From positions 1 to 38,399 of the forward strand of contig NZ_RBLU01000023.1 of assembly GCF_003989515.1 (NCBI RefSeq): a stretch of 38,399 nt of DNA, in the 5' to 3' direction. The notes beneath the pieces were generated by a model that had not been told where the DNA came from, did not search any database, and saw nothing but the letters and a program-made list of their open reading frames with translations. Positions 31,564 to 38,399 of the stretch are shown in pieces. The DNA comes from Curtobacterium sp. HSID17257 (lineage in GTDB: Bacteria; Actinomycetota; Actinomycetes; Actinomycetales; Microbacteriaceae). The position numbers were made by a program, and so were the translations under genes. Positions within the stretch are counted from its first letter, which is position 1; the number at the start of each line of letters is the position of its first letter.

Positions 31564-32289
31564 TCACGCAGCGCGGACGATCTCGGTGACCTCGTTGGCC
31601 TGGAGAGTCGCCCACACCTCACGCACAGCTGACTCGGAGTCCAGGGCGTCGTCCGCTGTCAGGTAGCTGCCTCCGTCCGCCCGCTCGACGTGCACTCCAG
31701 ACGTGGACGTCTCGACCACACCGAGCCGATCCGAGACCCAGGTGCGCTGCCCGATCACCGGTGCGAACTTGCCTCGTCCTTCGGCGGCGATCGCTCCAGC
31801 ATCGTCGTACACCGCTGCGGAGTCGGGGTTCCAAGCTCGAACGAGTCCACGGAGGACACCCTCGGCCAGATCAGCGTCGATCGACAGGCGGTTCGCTTCT
31901 CTCAGCGGCCCAGCGATGGTGACCTGGACCCCGTTCGCCGGCATGCGACGGACGATCTTCGCGGCCCCGACCCGGAAGCGGATCGAGATGAACCCCGCGC
32001 TCCCTTCTCGCGCGAGACCGAGCACGTAGCCGCGCGGTGGGAACTCGATTCCCTCGGCGTCCCGGAAGACGTGCGCGGACACGATGGGCGTGAGTGCCGA
32101 AGGGTCGGTGGACACGACGCGGTCGTCTTCCTCGACGAGCGCCCACTGGGCACCCGCTCCGAGCAGTTCGTCGTAGGCAGCGAGCTGGACAGCGATGCGC
32201 TCTGCCAGCGCTTCGGGCTCCTCTCCACGCGCATCCCACGCGGCTCGAGCCGTCACCTGCGTCGTCCGTAACCAAGTCGGGAAGGGCAT
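31564..32289 (-). CDS. Imm52-like immunity protein, adjacent to the effector
   Basis: A 241-residue soluble protein encoded 8 bp after the effector stop, the classical place for a cognate immunity gene. The first 45 residues, with TARAAWDARGEEPEALAERI, fit the W..R.E....LA.R pattern of Imm52; GLVRAWNPDSA, VIGQRTWVSDRLGVV and YLTADDALDSESA follow. There is no signal peptide, as needed to block a nuclease in the cytoplasm. Imm52 is the family usually paired with Tox-REase-5 toxins, and the effector's C-terminus resembles that toxin family, so the two assignments support each other. A second copy lies at 29813. Confidence 0.72.
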   Translation of the reverse strand: MPFPTWLRTTQVTARAAWDARGEEPEALAERIAVQLAAYDELLGAGAQWALVEEDDRVVSTDPSALTPIVSAHVFRDAEGIEFPPRGYVLGLAREGSAGFISIRFRVGAAKIVRRMPANGVQVTIAGPLREANRLSIDADLAEGVLRGLVRAWNPDSAAVYDDAGAIAAEGRGKFAPVIGQRTWVSDRLGVVETSTSGVHVERADGGSYLTADDALDSESAVREVWATLQANEVTEIVRAA

Positions 32290-32296
32290 GGACCGG

Positions 32297-34456
32297 CTAC
32301 TCCGTTCTCATCGGCGTGAAGATGACCGTCAGATCATCCCCGTCGATTCCGCCTCCGCGAAGCAGGCGACGGACTGCGTCCGCGGCGTACGGATCAGACA
32401 CGTGCCATTCTAGACGAGCACCGTCCGGAAGCGCAGCGAGCTGGTCTTCAGCCTGCTCGATCATCTTCGGGATGCGCTTGCTCCAGTAGGGACCGGCCGG
32501 GTCCGCGAACGCGATCCCTCGGCTGAAGGCCTTGGCATCGAGGAAGACCTCCTGCGGCGGGTGACCTCGCTCGGTCATGCCGTCGAAGTCCACCGTCGTG
32601 CCGTCTTCGGCGAACAGACGGTACTCCGGCAGTTTGCCGTCCACCGTCCGCTCGACGCCCGCGATCTGCGCCTGGTAGTCGGCCCAGGGACGGTCCGCTC
32701 GCCCGAAGTACTTCCATCCGGATTGGTGCGTCGCTTGGTCGTACGTCTCGCGCGGGACGTGAGGGGTCGGTTCACCGGGCCGCAGCGGATCGCCCGAGGC
32801 GTACTGGTCACCTCGGGTCGGATCGAAGGTGTCCGGCCGTGGAACCGGTCGGGTCTCGGGCGGAGGATTGTCACCGCCGCCGGCAGGCGGAGCGGGTCGG
32901 TCGCCTCCGTGAGAACCGTCGTGCTGCCCCTCGCTCCCGGCGCCACCGGTCGTCGGACCGTCTCCACCGCGGTGCCCCGGGTCGCCTTCCACACCGGCGC
33001 CGTGCCCGGAGCCACCGCTCGACCCCGCGTCGGAGCCACCCCCGTGCACCGTGGCGCTCTCCCCGTGCCCGCCACCGACCAACGCCGGCTCACGCTCGGG
33101 CGTCGGCACGTTCGACTCCGCGCCCTCCGAGTGCGCGTGGGCGTTGGTGTTCGCCTGCGCGTGCGCGTCGGCCGCTGCGTCCGCCGCCCCCTCGCTCCGC
33201 GCCGCCGGCCCGTCGACCGCACCGTCCGCATCGGCGTGCGTCCCGTGCCGCCACTCGTCGAGGTCGACCCTGAACTCGGCGATCCTCGTCCTGAAGCCGT
33301 CGGGCACGTGCTCGAAGCCGTCCGTCAGCACGCCCTTGAGGTCGCCGAGCTTCGGCAGGACCTTGGTCAGCCCCCTCGACGCCCAGGCTCCGGCGTCCAC
33401 GAGGTCCAGGACCTTCCCCGCCTTGCTGATCGCCGACGCGACCTCGCCGGCCCGTCCGACGGTACTGACCTTGCTCGCGACGCCGACGACCGGGATGACG
33501 AGCGACGCGATGTTCCAGGCGCTCTCACCGAGCGCCGTCCCGGGGTCGTCGGCCCACTTGTCCCATGCCACGGTGCCCTTGAGCAGCCCGCCCCACCCGG
33601 CCTTGGCGGCGTCTCCGTCGAACCACTCGTTCGATTCCTTGTCGTACCCGATCAAGGAGCCGAGACTCTTCCAGGTGTCGACGAAGTTGTCGCCGCTCCA
33701 CTTCCAGTCGCGGAAGCCGAGCAGTTCACCGAGGCCGCCGATGGTCCCGACGATCGCACCGTCCCAGACGACGCCCTTCACCAGGCGCGGCACGAACCAC
33801 GTCGTCTTCTCCGCGCAGGACTCGTTGCGCGACTCCGCAGTGCCCCACGGCAGCTTGGTCCCCATCGGGAGTTCGTCGTACCCGTACCCGAGCGCGTCGT
33901 CGCCGGACCCGGTGATGGCGTGCAGCGCCGGCAGGCCGCTCAGGGAACGGATCGCGTTCGCGCACTTCCGTTCGGCGGCCTGGTACTCGACGACGCGGTT
34001 CGCGACGCCGTTGATGATGTCGTTGTTCTCGCCGTTGAGCGTCTCGTCCTGGTCCCAGCTCTCGGTCTGCGTGACCGGGCCGTCCATCGTCTGGATGGTC
34101 TGCGGCTGGAACGCGGCGACGTCCCGCTGCAGCTGCTCGGCCCGCGTGACGTAGGCCTTGAGCGCAGCGACGATCGGGGTGGCTTCCTCGACGAAGGCGT
34201 CGAGTGCCTTCGCGGCGGAGTCGAGGTCGTCGCCGAACGTCGTGCCCTGCGGCCCGATCGGCGTCATGACGTCGAAGAGCTCTTGGTCGCTCGGCCCCTC
34301 GTAGGAGCCGGAGATCGCGCTCCACGCGGTGACGATGTCGGCGGTGCCGTCCCGGACCGCGGACGCGACCGACCGCAGCGAGGTCGCACCGGCGGTGATG
34401 CCCTCGAGCTGCACGTCGGTGTACGGGATCTCCCCGCTCTCGACGACGGCGTTCAC
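32297..34456 (-). CDS. Polymorphic T7SS effector with Tox-REase-5-like nuclease C-terminus
   Basis: A 719-residue protein. Residues 1-140 are predicted helical without a signal peptide (DVQLEGITAGATSLRSVASA, AKALDAFVEEATPIV), like LXG/WXG-type T7SS targeting regions. Residues ~210-380 are a conserved-looking middle domain with hydrophobic helices (WDGAIVGTIGGLGELLGF, NIASLVIPVVGVASKV). Residues ~410-570 are a long Gly/His/Ala/Pro-rich low-complexity linker. The C-terminal ~100 residues look like a PD-(D/E)xK nuclease of the Tox-REase-5 group: FDG with D625, VFLDAK with D640 and K642, then YWSKRIPKMIEQAEDQL and LEWHVSDP. GTG 34456 overlaps the upstream stop (GTGA). Imm52-like gene follows 8 bp downstream. 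Confidence 0.8.
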   Translation of the reverse strand: MNAVVESGEIPYTDVQLEGITAGATSLRSVASAVRDGTADIVTAWSAISGSYEGPSDQELFDVMTPIGPQGTTFGDDLDSAAKALDAFVEEATPIVAALKAYVTRAEQLQRDVAAFQPQTIQTMDGPVTQTESWDQDETLNGENNDIINGVANRVVEYQAAERKCANAIRSLSGLPALHAITGSGDDALGYGYDELPMGTKLPWGTAESRNESCAEKTTWFVPRLVKGVVWDGAIVGTIGGLGELLGFRDWKWSGDNFVDTWKSLGSLIGYDKESNEWFDGDAAKAGWGGLLKGTVAWDKWADDPGTALGESAWNIASLVIPVVGVASKVSTVGRAGEVASAISKAGKVLDLVDAGAWASRGLTKVLPKLGDLKGVLTDGFEHVPDGFRTRIAEFRVDLDEWRHGTHADADGAVDGPAARSEGAADAAADAHAQANTNAHAHSEGAESNVPTPEREPALVGGGHGESATVHGGGSDAGSSGGSGHGAGVEGDPGHRGGDGPTTGGAGSEGQHDGSHGGDRPAPPAGGGDNPPPETRPVPRPDTFDPTRGDQYASGDPLRPGEPTPHVPRETYDQATHQSGWKYFGRADRPWADYQAQIAGVERTVDGKLPEYRLFAEDGTTVDFDGMTERGHPPQEVFLDAKAFSRGIAFADPAGPYWSKRIPKMIEQAEDQLAALPDGARLEWHVSDPYAADAVRRLLRGGGIDGDDLTVIFTPMRTE

Positions 34457-34836
34457 CGGTCGAACATCCCGTCGAACGCGGCGAAGTTCCCGTCCTTCGA
34501 CGCGGCGATCGCATTCGCTTGAGCGGTCGAAGCCCCCATCTCGTCATCCCCCTCGACGATGGCGCGGGTCGCGCCCGCGGCGCCGTACAGCGACGCCTGG
34601 ATCCGGTCCTGGATCCCCGTCAGCATGTCCTGCCGGTGCTCGAAGAACCCGGCGAGCGCCTCACCGATGACCTGGGACTGCGCAGCGGTCGCCGCGTCCT
34701 CCACGACGGTGGCGATGCCCTGGACGGACCCGTCCTCGGATCCGCCCAGGGCGTCGTTCATCGTCGTGGTCCTGGACGCGACGTCCTGCAGCACGGCCTC
34801 GACCCCCGCGGGATCGACCCGCCAGCCGTCGACCAC
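34453..34836 (-). CDS. Small helical T7SS-associated protein (Lap/DUF6507-like)
   Basis: A 127-residue helical protein that starts GWRVDPAGVEAVLQDVASRT, a pattern seen in small actinobacterial T7SS-associated proteins (DUF6507-like, tentative), and contains GEALAGFFEHRQDMLTGIQD near residue 60. It has no WxG motif and no signal peptide. GTG 34836 lies just 1 bp after the stop of the ESAT-6-like gene, and its own stop overlaps the effector start. Small helical proteins encoded right before LXG effectors act as partners (Lap proteins) that dock the effector to the secretion machine; that role is inferred here. Confidence 0.65.
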   Translation of the reverse strand: MVDGWRVDPAGVEAVLQDVASRTTTMNDALGGSEDGSVQGIATVVEDAATAAQSQVIGEALAGFFEHRQDMLTGIQDRIQASLYGAAGATRAIVEGDDEMGASTAQANAIAASKDGNFAAFDGMFDR

Positions 34837-34837
34837 G

Positions 34838-35155
34838 TCAGCCGATGTTGCCGACGGCCGACTTCGCCTTGCTGATCGCTGCCTGTGCCGACTCGTCGTT
34901 CGACTGCAGCGAGGAGCGCAGCGTGGCGATGATCTGCTTGACCTCGCCCGCGACGGTGTTCCACCGCTGCTCCTTGGCGTGGTACTCGTCCGAGACGCCG
35001 TCGGCCTGGTAGTCGGCCATCGCTGCCTTGACGTCGGAGTCGCGCTGCGCGATGAGCGCCTCGAGCTGCGCCGCAACGGCGTTGAAGTTGTCCTGCGCGT
35101 TCTGCGATGCCGCGACGTCGTAGTCGCGACGGTCTGCCTGGTTGCCACCGCTCAT
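34838..35155 (-). CDS. ESAT-6-like small helical protein
   Basis: A 105-residue Ala- and Gln-rich helical-hairpin protein, of the type annotated as 'pore-forming ESAT-6 family' in actinomycetes. Helix 1 contains QNAQDNFNAVAAQLEALIAQ; a turn region holds YQADGVSDEYHAKEQRWNTV, where a classic WxG is replaced; helix 2 contains IIATLRSSLQSNDESAQAAI. There is no signal peptide. GGAG lies upstream of ATG 35155. It is encoded between a WXG100-type protein and the Lap-like protein in the effector operon. Probable secretion partner or co-substrate of the T7SS. Confidence 0.78.
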   Translation of the reverse strand: MSGGNQADRRDYDVAASQNAQDNFNAVAAQLEALIAQRDSDVKAAMADYQADGVSDEYHAKEQRWNTVAGEVKQIIATLRSSLQSNDESAQAAISKAKSAVGNIG

Positions 35156-35184
35156 GGTGTGTGCTCCCTCTCCCCGGAGTTCCG

Positions 35185-35520
35185 TCAGGCGCGGCCGCTG
35201 AAGCGGGCCGCGTCGAAGTTCGAGCTGCCCTCGAGCGAGCTCGTGGACTGCGCCATGTCCTGGTCGCCCTCCTGGAACGAGCGGTCCATGCCCGAGATGC
35301 CCTGGAGCACGCTGGCGAGCGCACCGTTCAGCTCGTTGGCGATGGTGTCCGTCTCGGACTTGAAGCGGTCGAACGCGGCACGTCCGGCACCGTTGAACCG
35401 TCCCTGGAGCGGCTCGGCCGAGTCGGCCAGCTTGCGGACCAGGGTCCCCAGGTCACCGGAAGCGCCGGACGTCTGCTTGGTCAGGTTGGTGAGGACCTGT
35501 GCCCCCATTGCGAACTTCAT
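35185..35520 (-). CDS. WXG100-family protein
   Basis: A 111-residue helical-hairpin protein of the WXG100/ESAT-6 superfamily. The first helix spans VLTNLTKQTSGASGDLGTLV; the turn FNGAGRAAFDRFK replaces the canonical WxG; the second helix includes ETDTIANELNGALASVLQGI. The C-terminal tail is disordered (SSLEGSSNFDAARFSGRA). It is the first gene of the minus-strand effector operon, divergent from the FHA gene. GAGGA lies upstream of ATG 35520. Most likely secreted with, or needed for secretion of, the effector. Confidence 0.8.
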   Translation of the reverse strand: MKFAMGAQVLTNLTKQTSGASGDLGTLVRKLADSAEPLQGRFNGAGRAAFDRFKSETDTIANELNGALASVLQGISGMDRSFQEGDQDMAQSTSSLEGSSNFDAARFSGRA

Positions 35521-35576
35521 CGCTCATCCTCTCTGTCCTTCCCCCCACCCCTGTACGGGTGACAGCGAACGAGTGC

Positions 35577-35606
35577 AGCCTAGACCACCGCGCGCGACCC
35601 GTCACG
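35577..35606 (-). promoter_or_regulatory. Candidate promoter of the effector/immunity operon
   Basis: On the minus strand TAGGCT lies at 35577-35582 with a GTGACG-like -35 at about 35600-35605, 17 bp apart. It is 57 bp before the WXG100-type gene. The 129-bp divergent gap also holds GGGAGGTGAGG before the FHA gene on the plus strand. Confidence 0.4.
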
Positions 35607-35649
35607 TCCCCCGTCTGACATGATCGGTGGTGCCGACGGGAGGTGAGGC

Positions 35650-36747
35650 ATGTCGTCGATCGTGGTCGAGACCGTGGTCCCCGTGATGACCTGTGGTCGC
35701 TGCGGGGCGCCGTCGACGCAGGGGCAGCGGTTCTGCACGGACTGCGGCACGCTGCTCGGCCGTACCGTCGCCGCGTCGGAGTACGACGCCCTGCGTGACG
35801 TCGCCGTCGCCCGTGCGGGCACCGTCGCGGTCGCACGTCTGGTCGACGTCGTCGTCTGCCTGCTCGGTGCCGCCGTGGGCGCCGCCCTCCTCTTCCTCGC
35901 CCACAGGGCGGTCCCGTCGTCCGACCCGGTCGGCACCACGATCGCCGGAGCGCTGCTCGGCGTCGTCGTGACGGCCGCGATCGTGGTGGTCCGCGCCTCC
36001 AGGACGGGTCGTGGTCCCGGCGGCGTCCTCCTCGCCACCCGCGTCGTCGACGTGGACGACGCGCTGCCCGCCGGGCCGTTCCGCCAGCTGACCCGCATCG
36101 GTCGCGGCGCACGCCGCGCGTCCGGCTCCGGCCCCTGGGCCGCCGCGACAGGCACGCTCACCGCCGCCCTTCGGCTCGGCCGCGAGCCGCTCTCCCCGGC
36201 ACTGCCGCCCCTCGGGACGGCCTTCGGTCCGGCAGCGTCCGCGGGCGTGCGTCCGGGTTCCGCACCGGCGCGCGACCAGCCTGGAGGCCCGGTGCCGGTC
36301 GACCTCGACGCCACCCGACGGTCGGTGGGCGCGTCCACCGCCCTCGCCGGCTTCGACGCGGTGCCCGCACCGGCTGCACCGGCCGCGCTGCCCCTCGACG
36401 AGTCGATCCCGGCGGACGCCGTCGTGCTCCGCTCCGAGCAGGGCGCCGTCCACTGGTTCCACGGGACCTGCGTCGTCGGCCGCAACCCCGAGGCGGAACC
36501 CGGCGTCGCGACCGTCGCGGTACCCGACCTGTCCCGGACGCTGTCGAAGACCCACGTCGCGCTCGTGCAGGCCGGCGGCGCGGTCGTGCTCCGCGACCTC
36601 GGTTCGACGAACGGCACCACCGTGGTGCGTCCCGACGGCTCGTTCGAGGTCCTCGTCGCCGGCGTGGACGTCGTGGTGGACGGCGGCTCGACCGTCCGCA
36701 TCGGCGACCACGCCTTCTCGGTCGTCCGCACCGGAGCGGCGTCGTGA
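35650..36747 (+). CDS. Zinc-ribbon, membrane and FHA-domain protein of a T7SS locus
   Basis: A 365-residue protein with three parts. A zinc ribbon uses C15, C18, C29 and C32 (CGRCG and CTDCG). Two hydrophobic helices follow near residues 58-115, RDD-like (LVDVVVCLLGAAVGAALLFL and GVVVTAAIVVV). After a Pro/Ala-rich linker comes a C-terminal FHA domain with CVVGRNP near residue 275, SRTLSKTH and LGSTNGT, the three phosphothreonine-binding loops. FHA domains bind phosphorylated threonines, so the gene may link the secretion system to Ser/Thr kinase signalling. GGGAGG lies 6 bp before ATG 35650. Its TGA overlaps the start of the next gene. Confidence 0.85.
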   Translation: MSSIVVETVVPVMTCGRCGAPSTQGQRFCTDCGTLLGRTVAASEYDALRDVAVARAGTVAVARLVDVVVCLLGAAVGAALLFLAHRAVPSSDPVGTTIAGALLGVVVTAAIVVVRASRTGRGPGGVLLATRVVDVDDALPAGPFRQLTRIGRGARRASGSGPWAAATGTLTAALRLGREPLSPALPPLGTAFGPAASAGVRPGSAPARDQPGGPVPVDLDATRRSVGASTALAGFDAVPAPAAPAALPLDESIPADAVVLRSEQGAVHWFHGTCVVGRNPEAEPGVATVAVPDLSRTLSKTHVALVQAGGAVVLRDLGSTNGTTVVRPDGSFEVLVAGVDVVVDGGSTVRIGDHAFSVVRTGAAS

Positions 36748-37862
36748 GCCCGTTCGGTGCGGGCCGGCGGACGGACCAGACGGATGACCGCCCGCCGGCA
36801 CGGCACCCGCTCCTCGACTCCGTCGGTGACGGCAGCGTGCGCATCGAGAGCCGGGCCGCCGTCGTGCGGCTCGGGCGGGCGCAGGCCGACCTGCTCGGAC
36901 GCGCCGCGGACGTCGGAGCGCGGCCGATCCTCGTGACCGACGGCCTGTCCGTCGTGACCGAGGCCTTCCGGCAGGCGCTGCTCGACGCGGGCGGCGCGTG
37001 GGTCGTCCGCGGTGACGACGGCCTGCGGAACGGGCTCGACGGCCGTCGACTCGACGCGTTCCCGGACGCCGTGCGGACCGGGCCACCGCGATCGGTCGAC
37101 GAGGTCGCGGTCAGCTTCCTCCGCCCGGTCGCGCCGACCGCCGACCAGCTCGTGGTCTCGGTGTCGGTGCGGCACCGTGCCGCCGCCGAGACCGTGCTCG
37201 GCACGACGTCCGAGCTGCTCGCGACCGAGCTCGCCGGCGCCGCGCCCACGGGCTGGGGCACGCACGAACCCGCCGGACGCCCGTGGGACCGTCGCACGCT
37301 GACCGAGGCCGCGCGGGACCGCATGCCGGACCCGACCCGGTTCGTCGTCGTGGGATCGGCGGCGGCTCCCGTCGCGTTCACCGTGACCGCCCAGCGCACC
37401 GACCAGGGGGTCGAGGAACTCACCACGGGTCTGCTCTCGGCGGGCGCGCCGGGGGACGCGGCCGCCACCGCCCGGGTCGAGGCCGTCCCGCAGGTGCTCG
37501 GACGGCTCGCCGCCACCCAGCTCCCGCTCTTCGCGCTCGTCCTGCGTCGCCCGGGTCGCGCCGACCTCGCGCAGGCGCCGCGCATGCCGTTCCCGCCGGT
37601 CCCGGTGGCCGTGCTCCTCGGGGCGCCCGCCGTCCGGCAGCTCGGGCTGGACCCCGCGGTGATGCGCGACCGCTTCGGCGCCGTCGTCGCGGGGAAGCCA
37701 CGGATCCCGGCGCTCGTGCTGCCGTTCGGTCGACACCGCGACCGCAGCCCGGTCGAGGAGCTCCGCGACCTGGTCGAGCACGTCGGGCAGGACCGGGTGG
37801 CGGAAGCGGCGGGCATGGACGAGTCGACGAGGGAACAGGTGCGACGTGCCACGGAACAGTGA
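36744..37862 (+). CDS. DUF6177-family protein of a T7SS locus
   Basis: A 372-residue soluble protein that I match by eye to DUF6177, a family seen next to T7SS genes in actinomycetes. Visible marks are the LLDSVGDGSVRIESRAAVVR stretch near residue 24, FVVVGSAAAPVAFTVTAQRT near residue 215, and FPPVPVAVLLGAPAVRQLG near residue 290. There is no signal peptide or membrane helix. The start is GTG 36744, overlapping the previous stop by 4 bp. Its 3' end overlaps the next gene by 17 bp. Role in secretion unknown. Confidence 0.72.
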   Translation: MSPFGAGRRTDQTDDRPPARHPLLDSVGDGSVRIESRAAVVRLGRAQADLLGRAADVGARPILVTDGLSVVTEAFRQALLDAGGAWVVRGDDGLRNGLDGRRLDAFPDAVRTGPPRSVDEVAVSFLRPVAPTADQLVVSVSVRHRAAAETVLGTTSELLATELAGAAPTGWGTHEPAGRPWDRRTLTEAARDRMPDPTRFVVVGSAAAPVAFTVTAQRTDQGVEELTTGLLSAGAPGDAAATARVEAVPQVLGRLAATQLPLFALVLRRPGRADLAQAPRMPFPPVPVAVLLGAPAVRQLGLDPAVMRDRFGAVVAGKPRIPALVLPFGRHRDRSPVEELRDLVEHVGQDRVAEAAGMDESTREQVRRATEQ

Positions 37863-38088
37863 CTCGGTCCTGCTCGAGAGCGTCGCGACGCACCGTCGAC
37901 GGCTCCGACAGGCGTTCGTCCTCGGGCGCCTGGCCGACCGGCGGCTCGTGAACGACAACGTCAAGCGCCTCATCGGCAGCGTCGTGCTCGCGGCGGTCGT
38001 CGGGGTGGGCTGCCTCGGGTACTCGTTCGTCACGAACGCCCTCGCCCAGCAGGCCGCGCAGCAACAGCAGCAACAGGAGACGAAGTGA
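37846..38088 (+). CDS. Small single-pass membrane protein in the T7SS operon
   Basis: An 80-residue protein with one transmembrane helix (LIGSVVLAAVVGVGCLGYSF, residues ~42-61), a basic N-terminal part with HRRRLRQAF and a Gln-rich tail at the C-terminus (QQQQQQETK region). The GTG start at 37846 lies inside the end of the DUF6177 gene. Its stop overlaps the next start (GTGA). It matches no named T7SS component that I can recognise. Position between DUF6177 and the ubiquitin-like protein makes it a probable structural or accessory membrane part. Confidence 0.65.
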   Translation: MPRNSDSVLLESVATHRRRLRQAFVLGRLADRRLVNDNVKRLIGSVVLAAVVGVGCLGYSFVTNALAQQAAQQQQQQETK

Positions 38089-38399
38089 CCGACTTCACCC
38101 GTGTGACGGTGGTCGGCGCTGGCCGTCGCGCCGACGTCGTCGTGGCGTCCGACGAGCCGTTCGCCGGGCTCCTCCCCCGGTTCGTCGACATCCTCGACGA
38201 GCCGATCGCCGACTCCGCGCACCCGATCGCCCTCGTGCGGGTCACCGGAGAAGCGGTCTCGCTGGCGGACGACGCAGCGACGCAGGAGATCGGCGACGGC
38301 GAGGTCCTGCACCTCGTCCGACGCGCGGACGCTCCGCCGCCGCCCGAGGTCTCCGACGTGACCGACGCCGTGGCCGACACCCTCGGCAGGCGGCACGAC
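38085..38399 (+). CDS. EccD/YukD-type ubiquitin-like protein, N-terminal part
   Basis: The gene runs off the right edge; 105 codons are visible from GTG 38085, which overlaps the previous stop. The visible part has a beta-grasp pattern: FTRVTVVGAGRRADVVVASD, a helix region FAGLLPRFVDILDE, then IALVRVTGEAVSL and IGDGEVLHLVRRAD, as in the N-terminal domain of EccD and in YukD/EsaB. The following Pro-rich stretch (DAPPPPEVSDVTD) would link to transmembrane helices in EccD. The full protein cannot be judged from this window. It marks the core secretion machinery continuing to the right. Confidence 0.75.
   Translation, partial: MTDFTRVTVVGAGRRADVVVASDEPFAGLLPRFVDILDEPIADSAHPIALVRVTGEAVSLADDAATQEIGDGEVLHLVRRADAPPPPEVSDVTDAVADTLGRRHD

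Overview
The window is high-GC DNA packed with long, often overlapping genes. ManC, a GT4 mannosyltransferase, NupNOPQ-type nucleoside uptake, DUF805 proteins and an actinobacterial-style type VII secretion system (T7SS) all point to an actinomycete, most likely Microbacteriaceae (Curtobacterium-like). The taxonomic placement is inferred from gene content and codon use, not from a marker gene. I saw no rRNA, tRNA, insertion sequence, prophage or CRISPR array.

Layout. 1-3.3 kb: tail of maf, a biotin-dependent acyl-CoA carboxylase alpha subunit, and an AbiEi/DUF559-like gene bracketed by two related hairpins. 3.4-7.8 kb (minus strand): a purine-salvage group with adenosine deaminase, an ascorbate-type PTS IIA/IIB pair without a IIC, purine nucleoside phosphorylase and a phospho-sugar mutase. 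7.9-15.2 kb (minus): a nucleoside uptake operon, BmpA-ABC ATPase-two permeases-cytidine deaminase-thymidine phosphorylase. Together these two groups import nucleosides, deaminate them, split them and return the sugar phosphate to central metabolism. 15.4-19.0 kb (minus): a WXG-like/alpha-beta-hydrolase protein followed by three paralogous lipoproteins, which looks like a secreted hydrolase with envelope-anchored immunity proteins. 19.1-21.7 kb: manC and a divergent GDP-mannose-type glycosyltransferase, with a PHO-box-like repeat between them. 21.7-25.3 kb: sdhCDAB. 25.4-28.3 kb: a TNT-domain protein, two tandem DUF805 proteins and a quinone-oxidoreductase-like enzyme.

28.3-38.4 kb is a T7SS region. 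On the plus strand at the right edge are machinery genes: zinc-ribbon/FHA protein, DUF6177, a small membrane protein and the start of a ubiquitin-like EccD/YukD-type protein. Divergently, on the minus strand, run three small helical WXG/Lap-type proteins, a 719-residue polymorphic effector ending in a Tox-REase-5-like nuclease domain, and an array of immunity-like genes. These alternate between two families (Imm52-like and Imm61-like, names tentative). Between the two repeats lies what I read as a frameshifted relic of a second Tox-REase-5 tail, so the array probably grew by duplication of a toxin-tail/immunity cassette.

The most notable items are the decayed toxin tail and alternating immunity array, the hydrolase/triple-lipoprotein cassette that resembles TslA-TilA, and the candidate PHO box before the mannosyltransferase.
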